The notes beneath the pieces were generated by a model, which was not told the DNA's origin, did not search any database, and saw only the letters and a program-made list of their open reading frames with translations. From positions 62,001 to 126,000 of the forward strand of contig CAZBSI010000002.1 in the NCBI GenBank assembly GCA_964494345.1: 64,000 nucleotides of DNA, read 5' to 3'. This DNA comes from DTKD01 sp964494345. Lineage in GTDB: Bacteria; Armatimonadota; UBA5829. The position numbers and the translations under genes are program-made. This document shows, piece after piece, positions 41,668 to 50,252 of the stretch (within the stretch, counting starts at the first letter, position 1; each line of letters begins with the position of its first letter).

Positions 41668-42888
41668 ATGACTAAACCTAAAACTGGCGCCCTAATCGAA
41701 GATTTGAAGCGTTGGCCGCTGCTGACACTTGGCATTATCGGCCTGAATGTTCTCGTCTACCTCGCGATCCACGGCGATTTCACCCCCGGCTATCCCGACA
41801 TCAACCCCTGGCGGCTCTACGGACTGGTGCCATCTCATCTAAGAGTCGGAAAGATGTTGACCTCTAACTTTGTCCACGCCGGCATTGGCCATCTTTTGGT
41901 AAATATGACCATACTCTACATTTTTGGCAGAGATGTGGAGAGAGCGATGGGCAAGCTGGAATATGCGCTGTTTTATATTGGTGCGTGTTTCGCGTCCTCG
42001 ATAATGCACGCGGCGATGGTGATAGCCGCGCTGCCGGTGTATTATGCAGACCAGCCTGTGGTGGGGGCATCCGGCGCGGTGGCCGGAGTTGTCGCGATAT
42101 ATGCTGTGCGCTATCATCGCAAGGCGTTCGATTTTTTCGGCGTCCACATTCCGGCGCTGATGGTGATCGCGGTGTGGCTGGTGATGCAGTTGCTGTTGGC
42201 GCTTGTTGGGTTATATAGAGACAATTTCTGGGGAATTGGCTTGAAACAGGTGAGTTATTGGAGCCATCTCGGCGGATTTGCGTTTGGTTTGATAACCGCG
42301 CTGGCAGGCAATATGGCCCTGCAGGGGGAGCGAGAATATCTGACCGGAGAGGCTCGCCGGCTTTACGACAACGGCAGCATTCTCGAAGCCACCCAGCGAT
42401 ACGAAGCCTTGATAAAATGTGACCCGGACAACGCCTTCGCACACGCAGAGTTAGGCCGGTTTTGGGCGATATTGGAGGAAGAGGATCAATCGCTGCCATA
42501 CTATCATATGGCCATAGAATGGTATTTATCTCAGGGGCGGGAGGCGGAGGCGCTGGCCTGTGCCGAAGAGATGAAACGGTTCTGGCCGAACGCCGCAGTC
42601 TCCGCTTCCACACGCTTCAGGTTTGCTTCATATTTAGAGGAATCAGGTCACACCAAAGAGGCGATAGACAGCCTGCGCAAACTGGCTGATGATGAACCCG
42701 ACTCGGTCGAAGCGGAGATGGCTCTTCTGAAAATCGGACAATTCCGGCTCAGCTATCAAGGTGACGCTGCCCTCGCACTATCCACCCTCGAGGATTTTCT
42801 CTCCCGCTATCCGGACAGCGAATGGCGATTGTTTGCTGAGGGAGTGATCGCGCGAGCGATCGACAGCCTTGCTGCAGAGAGGAAATAA
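41668..42888 (+). CDS. Rhomboid-family intramembrane protease with C-terminal TPR region
   Basis: A 406-residue protein from ATG 41668 (TTG 41638 is an alternative; neither has a good ribosome-binding site). The rhomboid core has about six helices: HAGIGHLLVNMTILYIFGRD holds the HxxxN motif, VVGASGAVAGVVAIYA the catalytic Ser, and SYWSHLGGFAFGLI the catalytic His. The soluble C-terminal half (from about 215) has TPR-like helices such as ARRLYDNGSILEATQRYEAL and LAYYHMAIEW-like units. Rhomboids cleave membrane proteins within the bilayer; the TPR tail may recruit substrates. A hairpin terminator follows. Confidence 0.87.
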   Translation: MTKPKTGALIEDLKRWPLLTLGIIGLNVLVYLAIHGDFTPGYPDINPWRLYGLVPSHLRVGKMLTSNFVHAGIGHLLVNMTILYIFGRDVERAMGKLEYALFYIGACFASSIMHAAMVIAALPVYYADQPVVGASGAVAGVVAIYAVRYHRKAFDFFGVHIPALMVIAVWLVMQLLLALVGLYRDNFWGIGLKQVSYWSHLGGFAFGLITALAGNMALQGEREYLTGEARRLYDNGSILEATQRYEALIKCDPDNAFAHAELGRFWAILEEEDQSLPYYHMAIEWYLSQGREAEALACAEEMKRFWPNAAVSASTRFRFASYLEESGHTKEAIDSLRKLADDEPDSVEAEMALLKIGQFRLSYQGDAALALSTLEDFLSRYPDSEWRLFAEGVIARAIDSLAAERK

Positions 42889-42892
42889 AAAC

Positions 42893-42918
42893 GGGCCCCG
42901 CTAATCATAACGAGGCCC
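42893..42918 (+). terminator. Hairpin after the rhomboid gene
   Basis: GGGCCCCG and CGAGGCCC pair with one mismatch around a 10-base loop, 5 bases past the rhomboid stop. It also lies downstream of the convergent PEP-CTERM gene and may serve both. Confidence 0.6.
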
Positions 42919-42941
42919 TACTACTGTGGGAGGTAAGGTGC

Positions 42942-43460
42942 TCACGTTCTGCGTCTGTATACTATGCCCAGAACACATAGTCCGGAGGTGAGCAATGCGA
43001 CAGTCCCCGGTTCGGGAACGCACACCGTGCCGACTTCAAACTCGTCGATCTGATACATGTCGTGGAACCGGGTGTCAGGAAAGAAAACAACCTCCCATTC
43101 CGGCTGGGGAGTAATTGTCCAAATCCACGTCGAAAACCGTTTGTTCGGCGTCGTTTGATGGTAAGTCCCGGACACCAACCCGCCCGCCATGAGACTCAAC
43201 GGACCAAGCTCTTCCGGCTCGGCATAAGTCCATTTAATCTCCACATACACATACTTTACCAGATCCGGTTGCGCTACGTTGTGCAGCAACAGCGACTGCG
43301 GATCCAGCCACTCAGGAGCATCGGCGTTAATAAGATTTGCGCGTTGGGTCCACGAACCGCCCGACCATATCCACCAATATGTAGCATTGGCCGGAACGTC
43401 TGCAAACGCCGGTGAGATGAGTATAAGCAAAAGTGCGACTACAGGTAATAGTTTTTTCAT
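42942..43460 (-). CDS. PEP-CTERM sorting-signal protein
   Basis: A 172-residue exported protein. MKKLLPVVALLLILISPAFA is the signal peptide. The C-terminus CVPEPGTVALLTSGLCVLGI followed by VYRRRT is a classic PEP-CTERM signal: VPEP motif, membrane helix, basic tail. Such proteins are processed by exosortase and are often tied to exopolysaccharide or surface structures. The mature part is rich in tryptophan and aromatic residues (YWWIWSGGSWTQ) and looks like a beta-sandwich. The exosortase gene is not in this window. Function of the mature domain is unknown. Confidence 0.85.
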   Translation of the reverse strand: MKKLLPVVALLLILISPAFADVPANATYWWIWSGGSWTQRANLINADAPEWLDPQSLLLHNVAQPDLVKYVYVEIKWTYAEPEELGPLSLMAGGLVSGTYHQTTPNKRFSTWIWTITPQPEWEVVFFPDTRFHDMYQIDEFEVGTVCVPEPGTVALLTSGLCVLGIVYRRRT

Positions 43461-43595
43461 CTCGCGCCTTCCCCTTTAGCGAATGAAAAACAGTGTCAAC
43501 TAACCGCCTGTAGTGTATACGCGAACCAGTCGATTGTCAAGAGGTTGCCCCGCAAATCACCAATATTTATTACAATAATAATATTTCAGGTAATA

Positions 43596-44498
43596 TTACT
43601 GAGCATCAAGGTGCTTGCGGAAGAAGTCCAGCACCAGTTTCTTTATTTCTTTATAAGTTGGTTCACTGACCGGGTAGTCGATAAACCCGTGGCCCGTGTT
43701 CTTCACCTTGACCAAAGTGACATCCCCACCCACCCTTTTTAGAGCATCGTACATAGCCTCACTCTGGCTCATCGGCACCAGAGTATCCTGGTCGCCGTGC
43801 AGTATCAGCATCGGCGGGTCGTCTTTTGAGACGAACTCCACCGGGCTGGCCATTCTTGCAAGCCCCCTGTGCTGTTCTACCGGGCCTCCCAGCAGCGCGG
43901 TGATCATGCCCATTACCTCAGGAGTGTATTCCTTCAGCGCCGCCTTAGAGAAGTCCGCCGGCCCGAACATATCGCAAACCGCCTGCACCCGGCTGGAATA
44001 TTCCAGATTTCCCGAATCACCTTCCAACAGGCTTATCCCCGCAGTAGTCCCTAGCAGCGCAACCAGATGCCCTCCGGCCGAACCGCCCCAAACGCCTATC
44101 CGCTCCGGGTCGATGCCGTATTTATCAGCATTTGCCCGCAGGAAGCGTATAGCCGCTTTGCAATCGTGAATCTGCGCGGGATATGGAGCTTCCTGGCTGA
44201 GGCGATAGGTGATACTGCCCGTCACAAAGCCCTGCCCGTTGAGGCCAAACTCCTGGGTCAGATCGGCGTTATGATCCCCCATACACCATCCACCGCCGTG
44301 GACGTGAATAATCGCAGGAAAGCGTTTCTGCGGCGCGCCCGGCGGCAAAGTGAGGTTCATAAGCAGCTTGCGCTCCCCTATTCGGGCAAACTCAACATCT
44401 TTCAACACAGTGGACTTCTCGGTCTCTGCCAAAGCGGCAATTGAGGTTAATAATACAGCAGCGAACATAACAACCAAAATCAAAACGAATCTCCCCAT
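43596..44498 (-). CDS. Exported alpha/beta-hydrolase esterase (BD-FAE/HSL-like)
   Basis: A 300-residue esterase with signal peptide MGRFVLILVVMFAAVLLTSI ending ALAE. The oxyanion-hole motif is IIHVHGGGWCMGDH, the nucleophile elbow VWGGSAGGHLVALLG, the Asp in ILHGDQDTLVP and the His in VKNTGHGFID, giving a complete catalytic triad. Members hydrolyse acyl esters on sugars and small substrates. It lies 14 bases downstream of the SHOCT membrane protein gene on the same strand. Confidence 0.88.
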   Translation of the reverse strand: MGRFVLILVVMFAAVLLTSIAALAETEKSTVLKDVEFARIGERKLLMNLTLPPGAPQKRFPAIIHVHGGGWCMGDHNADLTQEFGLNGQGFVTGSITYRLSQEAPYPAQIHDCKAAIRFLRANADKYGIDPERIGVWGGSAGGHLVALLGTTAGISLLEGDSGNLEYSSRVQAVCDMFGPADFSKAALKEYTPEVMGMITALLGGPVEQHRGLARMASPVEFVSKDDPPMLILHGDQDTLVPMSQSEAMYDALKRVGGDVTLVKVKNTGHGFIDYPVSEPTYKEIKKLVLDFFRKHLDAQ

Positions 44499-44512
44499 AA
44501 CCCCTCCGGGGC

Positions 44513-44986
44513 TTAGCCCTCATTTAAAATCTTCTGTTTTTCTGCCGCAAATTCCTCATCGGTCAGAATGCCTTCTGCATGTAATCTCGCGATACGACGC
44601 AGTTTTTCATCAAACGGCATATCCCTGTTATAATCCCTGTCGAAATTCACCCCGGCCCCCTCGGCAGCATCTTTGAACATCCCGCCAACCATTCGCGTCC
44701 ACGGCTCAAGATCATCCCGCGCCTTATCAGGGTCCAACACAACTCCGGAACCGGCAACTCCCCTGACGCCAATGGTCCTTAAAACGCTGCCGGCAATCAT
44801 AAGCAACATCCCGCCCAGAGCCCTAAATCCTATAGATACCGTCGGGCCGGGAGACATGTCAAAACTCCCAAATTCATAAAACACAGAGACAAACGTGGAA
44901 AAGAAGAGGATCGCGCCGAGAATCATAATTGCAATCCCGGCATAGTAGAAGACTTTTCTGGGTTGGGATATTTGGCTGTCTGGCAA
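44513..44986 (-). CDS. Membrane protein with C-terminal SHOCT domain
   Basis: A 157-residue protein with two predicted membrane helices, VFYYAGIAIMILGAILFF and IGFRALGGMLLMIAGSVL. A linker leads to the SHOCT motif EKLRRIARLHAEGILTDEEF at the extreme C-terminus. SHOCT is a short helical oligomerisation or targeting domain found at ends of many bacterial proteins. The specific role is unknown. It sits between ftsH and the exported esterase on the same strand, with ftsH ending at the hairpin just upstream. Confidence 0.75.
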   Translation of the reverse strand: MPDSQISQPRKVFYYAGIAIMILGAILFFSTFVSVFYEFGSFDMSPGPTVSIGFRALGGMLLMIAGSVLRTIGVRGVAGSGVVLDPDKARDDLEPWTRMVGGMFKDAAEGAGVNFDRDYNRDMPFDEKLRRIARLHAEGILTDEEFAAEKQKILNEG

Positions 44987-45007
44987 CTCGTGCCTCCGGA
45001 ATAAATA

Positions 45008-45037
45008 CGGGCCGGGCTTTTGTTTAAGCCCGGCCCG
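45008..45037 (-). terminator. Strong terminator hairpin after ftsH
   Basis: CGGGCCGGGCTT and AAGCCCGGCCCG pair perfectly over 12 bases around a TTGTTT loop, 10 bases past the ftsH stop on the minus strand. Confidence 0.8.
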
Positions 45038-45046
45038 AAAGATACG

Positions 45047-46981
45047 TTACGCCATCCCCGGTTCAAGCCGGGGTTTTGCTTTGCTCTTGGCATCGGCCGC
45101 CTCGTCGGGTGCGGCGACTGCCTCCGGCTGAGCAGGTTTCTCAGGGTCATCGGCCACCTGGATCGAATTGAGCGTGGCTCCCTCCATAAGCGCTTCGAAC
45201 TCCTCGCGCTCCAGGGTCTCCTTCTCAAGCAGAACCTTTACGATCACGTCCATCTTCTCGCGGTTCTCGTTAAGAATGGCCTTCGCCCGCTCATACGCCT
45301 GCTCCATAGTCAGGCGTATCTCCTTGTCGATGGCCATCGCCATCTCCTCAGAGTAGTTGCGATCCTCCATCATATCCCTGCCAAGGAACGGGTTAGCATG
45401 GCGCTTTCCGACTGTCAACGGGCCGATCTGGTCACTCATACCGTATTCACAGACCATCGCCCGCACGATCTCCGTGGCGCGCTCAAGGTCATTAGAAGCG
45501 CCAGTGCTGATCTCTCCAAAGACCAGTTCCTCGGCGACCCTGCCCCCCAAAAGCCCGGCGATCTTGTCCAGAAGCTCGTTTTTGGTGGTCAGATATTTAT
45601 CCACCGTAGGCAACTGCATCGTATAACCCAGCGCCATTCCACGAGGCAAAATAGAGACCTTATGCACCGGATCGTCGTTCGGCAGCAACTCCGCCACTAT
45701 GGCATGGCCGACCTCGTGATAGGCCACCATCTCTTTTTCTTTTTCGCTTATCAGCCGACTCTTGCGCTCCGGCCCGGCAATGACACGGTCTATGGAGTTC
45801 TCAAAGTCCGCCATAAATATCTTCGTCTGATCCGACCGCGCCGCCAGTAGCGCAGCCTCGTTGACCAGGTTGGCAAGATCCGCGCCTGAGAAACCAGGCG
45901 TGCGACGAGCCAGGCTCTCGACATTGACCCCATCGGCCAACGGCTTGCCGCGCAGGTGAATCTTAAGAATCTCCTCGCGACCACGCGCGTCGGGGTTGTC
46001 CACCACTACCCTGCGGTCGAAACGCCCTGGCCGCAGCAGCGCCGGATCGAGAACATCCGGCCGGTTCGTAGCCGCAATCAAAATAACCCCGGAATTCGGG
46101 TCGAAGCCGTCCATCTCCACCAGAAGCTGGTTAAGAGTCTGCTCCCTTTCGTCGTGTCCGCCGCCAAGACCAGCCCCGCGCTGACGTCCAACAGCGTCGA
46201 TCTCGTCGATGAATATCAACGCCGGCCGGTTGGCTTTCGCGGTGTCGAAGAGGTCTCTCACTCTGGACGCGCCGACGCCGACGAACATCTCTACAAAATC
46301 AGATCCGCTGATATGGAAAAACGGAACCCCAGCCTCTCCGGCGATGGCCCTTGCAAGCAGGGTCTTCCCCGATCCAGGAGGGCCGAGCAGAAGAACGCCT
46401 TTGGGTATTTTCGCGCCAAGCGCCACAAACTTCTTAGCATTCCTAAGGAACTCGACTACTTCCAGAAGCTCCTGTTTGGCTTCCTCAACCCCGGCCACAT
46501 CGTCGAAGGTGACCTTCGGCACGTTTTCGTTGAGTCTCTTGGCCCTGCTTCTGCCGAAGCTCATCGCCTGGTTGTTGCCTGCCTGCGCCTGGCGCATAAA
46601 AAGCATCCACAACAGCACGATAAACCCCAGAGGCAGCACAATCGAGATCAATGTGCCGATAACGGGATTAGAGAACACGGATTTGTCAAATTTGTAGTCC
46701 ACATTATGAGCATCAAGCTTCTTCAGAAACTCCGCGCGATCACCCGCCGGTGGTGTGACGGTTTTGTAGCGCACGCCCTTCTTGTCTTCGAAGGTGAACT
46801 CGTCGCCCATTATCTCGCCGCGCACAACTTCCCCTTTGGTGATCATCTTCTGTGCCTGCGAGATGTCCACCGTCGTGGGACTTTTGTTTATCATGCCCAG
46901 CGGACCGCTCCCCTTGGTGAGGAGCATTACCACCATTATGATAAGTACTATTCCAACTATGCTTCTAAGATAGCGATTCAA
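45047..46981 (-). CDS. ftsH: ATP-dependent zinc metalloprotease FtsH
   Basis: A 644-residue membrane-anchored AAA+ protease. Two N-terminal helices (about 5-23 and 105-127) flank a small extracytoplasmic domain. The ATPase has Walker A GPPGSGKTLLARAIAGEAG, the pore loop SDFVEMFVGVGASRVRDLF, Walker B LIFIDEIDAVGRQRG and the second region of homology NRPDVLDPALLRPGRFDR. The zinc site is HEVGH, with Val in place of the common Ala. The C-terminal tail is rich in Ala, Pro and Glu. FtsH removes damaged membrane and regulatory proteins. It is divergent from the SpoIIE-type phosphatase. Confidence 0.97.
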   Translation of the reverse strand: MNRYLRSIVGIVLIIMVVMLLTKGSGPLGMINKSPTTVDISQAQKMITKGEVVRGEIMGDEFTFEDKKGVRYKTVTPPAGDRAEFLKKLDAHNVDYKFDKSVFSNPVIGTLISIVLPLGFIVLLWMLFMRQAQAGNNQAMSFGRSRAKRLNENVPKVTFDDVAGVEEAKQELLEVVEFLRNAKKFVALGAKIPKGVLLLGPPGSGKTLLARAIAGEAGVPFFHISGSDFVEMFVGVGASRVRDLFDTAKANRPALIFIDEIDAVGRQRGAGLGGGHDEREQTLNQLLVEMDGFDPNSGVILIAATNRPDVLDPALLRPGRFDRRVVVDNPDARGREEILKIHLRGKPLADGVNVESLARRTPGFSGADLANLVNEAALLAARSDQTKIFMADFENSIDRVIAGPERKSRLISEKEKEMVAYHEVGHAIVAELLPNDDPVHKVSILPRGMALGYTMQLPTVDKYLTTKNELLDKIAGLLGGRVAEELVFGEISTGASNDLERATEIVRAMVCEYGMSDQIGPLTVGKRHANPFLGRDMMEDRNYSEEMAMAIDKEIRLTMEQAYERAKAILNENREKMDVIVKVLLEKETLEREEFEALMEGATLNSIQVADDPEKPAQPEAVAAPDEAADAKSKAKPRLEPGMA

Positions 46982-47019
46982 ACCATTTCCTCCGGCCGCC
47001 GTTTGGCTATGCCTAATAC

Positions 47020-47048
47020 ATTATACCACGCACCACTACACGGCGGAA
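47020..47048 (-). promoter_or_regulatory. Possible ftsH promoter
   Basis: On the minus strand TATAAT occurs at 47020-47025, 39 bases before the ftsH start. A poor -35 candidate, TTCCGC, lies after a 17-base spacer (47043-47048). Support rests on the consensus -10 alone. Confidence 0.3.
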
Positions 47049-47243
47049 GCCGACGGGCTGTCCGCAAACCCGCACACTGTCATTTAACGATCCATCTGTC
47101 TATCTACGCACAAATCCACCCGAAAGTTCTCTTACCCAAACTGCCACACTGCAATCTACCTGATCTAATAATATTAAAGATCCCTTGGTATATTATGGTT
47201 TAGCTATGGATAGTGTGGGTAAAAGCTCGACAGATAATCTCTA

Positions 47244-49436
47244 GTGTTACATCGATATGGGCCATTACAATCCAGGGAGGGATATTGCCTGTTTGACTTA
47301 ATACGGAGAAGTGTCAAAGTTAAGCTGGGGTTGCTGTTGGCTGCGGCTACGGTGATACTGCTTATTGGCGTGCAGATGCACGACTGGCAGCACGCCCATA
47401 TGCGTGAGAAGCAGTATCGAGAATTGCACCCGCTCACAGACGCAAGCGCAGCCACCGACGACTTGACCTATGAGTGGATCGTCTCGCAGGCCCACAAAGA
47501 GAAAGTTGATCTGTGGGTGTCGGTAGCGTTCGGCTTATTGGGGCTGGGGGCGCTTTTCGTGCTGATCCTCCGAAGTCAATATGAAAGTCACAAATTGATA
47601 CAGCAAGCTCGGGTTATGGCGACCGGGGATTACAGACGGCGCATCACAGCCTGTCGCGACCACAGCCTGAAGGCAATAGGTGAGTCGTTTAATACTATGG
47701 CGGAAAATCTGCAGAACCAGGAGCAGACTCTTACAAAGCAAGCCGAAATACTGGCAGGCATGCTGGATACGGCACGAGTCGTATCCGGAACTCTCGACAA
47801 CCAACAATGCGGGAAGGAAGTGGCGAAAGCTGTCTGCAGCCACCTTGGCGCAACGGATGTCTCCGTATTTTTAAGAAATGAAGAGGGCGGGGCCTACGTG
47901 ATTGCCAGGGCCGGCAAACCACACAAAGCCGATTGGGTCCGCCTGGCAGCACATGCGATGGACTCCGGCAGCTACATTGTTGTGGGAGAGCATGACCATT
48001 ACGGCGAACCGTGCACTTCGCTGGTGGGAACCCCAATTTCCGCCGGCAAAAAAATGCTGGGCGCAATCGTGGCCCGATTCGGGGCTGTTTATTCACGCGA
48101 AGAATTGTCCCCCGGCAGCCTGCGCGCCGACGCTCTTATGACTCTGGCAACAAACACCGCCACTGCCTTGACCACAGCCTGCCTGGTCTCTCAAACCCAG
48201 GAATACTCCCGCTCGCTGGTGGAGTGGGTCGAGTATATTGCAGCGCTGTCACAAGTCACCACGGCAATCGCTCCCTCTCTGAATCTGGTCAAGACCCTGG
48301 ACGCCCTCACAAAAGCCTCCGCAGAGGCCACACAAGCGGATTACTGCGTCATTTTTATCCCCGATCACGAGGGGCATTTGATTCCGAGATCGTCTTTTCC
48401 GGACAATTTTCCGATCTCCGTATTAAGCGCACACGCTGTATCGTACCAGGCCTTCGGGGAGAAGCAGCTTTCTTTTTGTGAAGACATCAATGAGCACCCA
48501 GACCCAATAGTCCGCGAATCTGCCGTCCGCTACAAATTAAGAGGTATCATATCCGCGCCGCTTCTTATTGAGGACGAAGCGATAGGGTGCATCAGCATTT
48601 ATTCTCGTGGCCCTCGGCAATACAGCGAAAAAGAGCAACAATTGGTCGCTTCGATAGCAACACATGCCGCTATCGTGGTGAATAATGCGAAGCTGTATCA
48701 AGCCGAGTCGGCCATCGCCGAAACGCTCCAGCACAGCCTGATTTCGCGTGTGCCAAGCGACTACGGTAACCTGCGGTTCTACGGCAGATATGTGCCCGGC
48801 CAGACGGAGGCAAGCGTAGGCGGGGATTTCTATGACGTGACGCCTCTACGAAACGGCACGGTTGCTGTGGCGATGGCTGATGTTTCGGGCAAGGGGTTGG
48901 AAGCGGCGATCCACCTTGCGGCATGTAAATATATGCTTAAAGCCGTGATCCACACCTATCCGGACAACCCCGCCGCTGCCTTGACGGCGTTAAACGACGC
49001 AATTAACAACTGCTTCAAGCAAGAATTTTTCGTAACGCTATTTCACGCCGTCATAAACCCTGCCGATGGCAGTCTATTATATGCAAGCGCCGGGCATCCG
49101 CCCGCGATTATCAAAGACAAAAACGCCAGCCTGCATACCCGGCTGGTCGGAGCCGGAATACCGCTGGGCACGGGATGGGACTGCGTTTATGATAATCAAT
49201 CGGCGGTGTTAAAGCACGGAGATGTATTGCTGCTATATACCGATGGGGTCACCGATGCTGTTAAGGATGGCGACAGGATTGAGCTCGAAGGCCTTGATCG
49301 GATGCCATTTGAGAGCGGTTGTTGTTCGGGGGACGAACTGGTGGATCAGTTGATCGACCGAATAAATAATGAGTGTGATCCTGCGAGGCGGGATGATATA
49401 GCCGCGCTGGCCGTCACCTTCAAGAATGGAGAATAG
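47244..49436 (+). CDS. Membrane-anchored GAF-SpoIIE (PP2C) serine phosphatase
   Basis: Up to 730 residues. Two N-terminal helices (LGLLLAAATVILLIGVQM and VSVAFGLLGLGALFVLIL) frame an extracytoplasmic segment, followed by a HAMP-like linker, GDYRRRITACRDHSLKAIGE. Two GAF domains (about 180-320 and 340-500; the second contains GIISAPLLIEDEAIGCISIY) precede a SpoIIE/PP2C domain with SVGGDFYDV, VAMADVSGKGLEAA, YASAGHPPAII, LLLYTDGVTDAV and RRDDIAALA. It should dephosphorylate a phospho-Ser STAS antagonist. GTG 47244 lacks a ribosome-binding site; GGGAGGG at 47274-47280 would fit an in-frame CTG at 47289, giving a start just before FDLIRRSVKVK. The STAS-kinase fusion follows 4 bases later. Confidence 0.9.
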   Translation: MLHRYGPLQSREGYCLFDLIRRSVKVKLGLLLAAATVILLIGVQMHDWQHAHMREKQYRELHPLTDASAATDDLTYEWIVSQAHKEKVDLWVSVAFGLLGLGALFVLILRSQYESHKLIQQARVMATGDYRRRITACRDHSLKAIGESFNTMAENLQNQEQTLTKQAEILAGMLDTARVVSGTLDNQQCGKEVAKAVCSHLGATDVSVFLRNEEGGAYVIARAGKPHKADWVRLAAHAMDSGSYIVVGEHDHYGEPCTSLVGTPISAGKKMLGAIVARFGAVYSREELSPGSLRADALMTLATNTATALTTACLVSQTQEYSRSLVEWVEYIAALSQVTTAIAPSLNLVKTLDALTKASAEATQADYCVIFIPDHEGHLIPRSSFPDNFPISVLSAHAVSYQAFGEKQLSFCEDINEHPDPIVRESAVRYKLRGIISAPLLIEDEAIGCISIYSRGPRQYSEKEQQLVASIATHAAIVVNNAKLYQAESAIAETLQHSLISRVPSDYGNLRFYGRYVPGQTEASVGGDFYDVTPLRNGTVAVAMADVSGKGLEAAIHLAACKYMLKAVIHTYPDNPAAALTALNDAINNCFKQEFFVTLFHAVINPADGSLLYASAGHPPAIIKDKNASLHTRLVGAGIPLGTGWDCVYDNQSAVLKHGDVLLLYTDGVTDAVKDGDRIELEGLDRMPFESGCCSGDELVDQLIDRINNECDPARRDDIAALAVTFKNGE

Positions 49437-49439
49437 CAA

Positions 49440-50252
49440 TTGAAAACTATACCGATGTCTGATACTGCGGCATCGTTGGTGGAGTCACAAACGCTTAATG
49501 TGCGGGTTGAACAGGATGAATTAACCTACCAATCCGCCGGGGATATCCTGACTATGGTGCGGCGTATGATTATCAGCAATCCGCACTCAATAGTGGTAGA
49601 CATTGGTGAGGTCGGCACAATCGACAGCAGCGGGCTGCGAATATTGCTGAATTGTGCGAGGCTGTGCGAATCGGAAGGGATAATATTTCGTTTAGACAAC
49701 GCCTCAAAATGTGTCGTTCGGATGGTCGCGCTAAGCGGACTGAGCCAGTTCTTCGGCCTGCCGCAGGACAGTGTCACCCATACTGCCTGCCAACAGGCTG
49801 TCGATCTGAAAGACACAGATTGGACGACAGTAGAGCATGTGGCGTTGAGCAGCGCGTCCGCTATGTTGCGAGACAGGATTATCGACGCGGCTGTGCAGGC
49901 CGGTGCGGCTGAGGAGCGACTTTGTGATATAACGATCGCCGTCGGTGAGGCGCTGTCAAACGCCTATCAACACGGCTCACCGTGTAAGGCTACGAGTAGT
50001 ATTCGCGTGAAGTGTATGGGCTGCGCGAAGGCGTTTGTGGTCGAGATCGAGGACCAGGGTAAGGCGTTCGACCCTGACACGATCCCGGAACCCGACCTCG
50101 TACAAGACCACGGCAGGGGCATTCACATCATGCGGCAAGCGATGGATGTGGTGGAATATTCGTTTAATCACCCCGGCAATCGCGTTCGAATGGTGAAATG
50201 GCTGCAAAATTGCCAGCCATCCGTCAACGATCAGGATTGCTGTCATCAATAG
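49440..50252 (+). CDS. Fused STAS antagonist and HATPase anti-sigma kinase-type protein
   Basis: A 270-residue two-domain protein. Residues about 20-120 form a STAS domain with GTIDSSGLRILL, whose Ser-Ser is the phospho-acceptor site in SpoIIAA/RsbV. Residues about 135-260 form a histidine-kinase-type ATPase of the RsbW/SpoIIAB kind: N-box ITIAVGEALSNAYQHG, G1 IEDQGKAFDPDTI, G2 DHGRGIHIMRQAMD. In most bacteria these are separate proteins; here antagonist and kinase share one chain and sit four bases from their probable phosphatase. TTG 49440 has GGAGA eight bases upstream; ATG 49455 is an alternative. The target sigma factor is not evident. Its 3' end overlaps the convergent next gene by 29 bases. 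Confidence 0.88.
   Translation: MKTIPMSDTAASLVESQTLNVRVEQDELTYQSAGDILTMVRRMIISNPHSIVVDIGEVGTIDSSGLRILLNCARLCESEGIIFRLDNASKCVVRMVALSGLSQFFGLPQDSVTHTACQQAVDLKDTDWTTVEHVALSSASAMLRDRIIDAAVQAGAAEERLCDITIAVGEALSNAYQHGSPCKATSSIRVKCMGCAKAFVVEIEDQGKAFDPDTIPEPDLVQDHGRGIHIMRQAMDVVEYSFNHPGNRVRMVKWLQNCQPSVNDQDCCHQ

Noticed and set aside
45956..47203. 415-codon plus-strand frame opposite ftsH
   Set aside because: ftsH is certain from its motifs; the opposite frame lacks any recognisable block.
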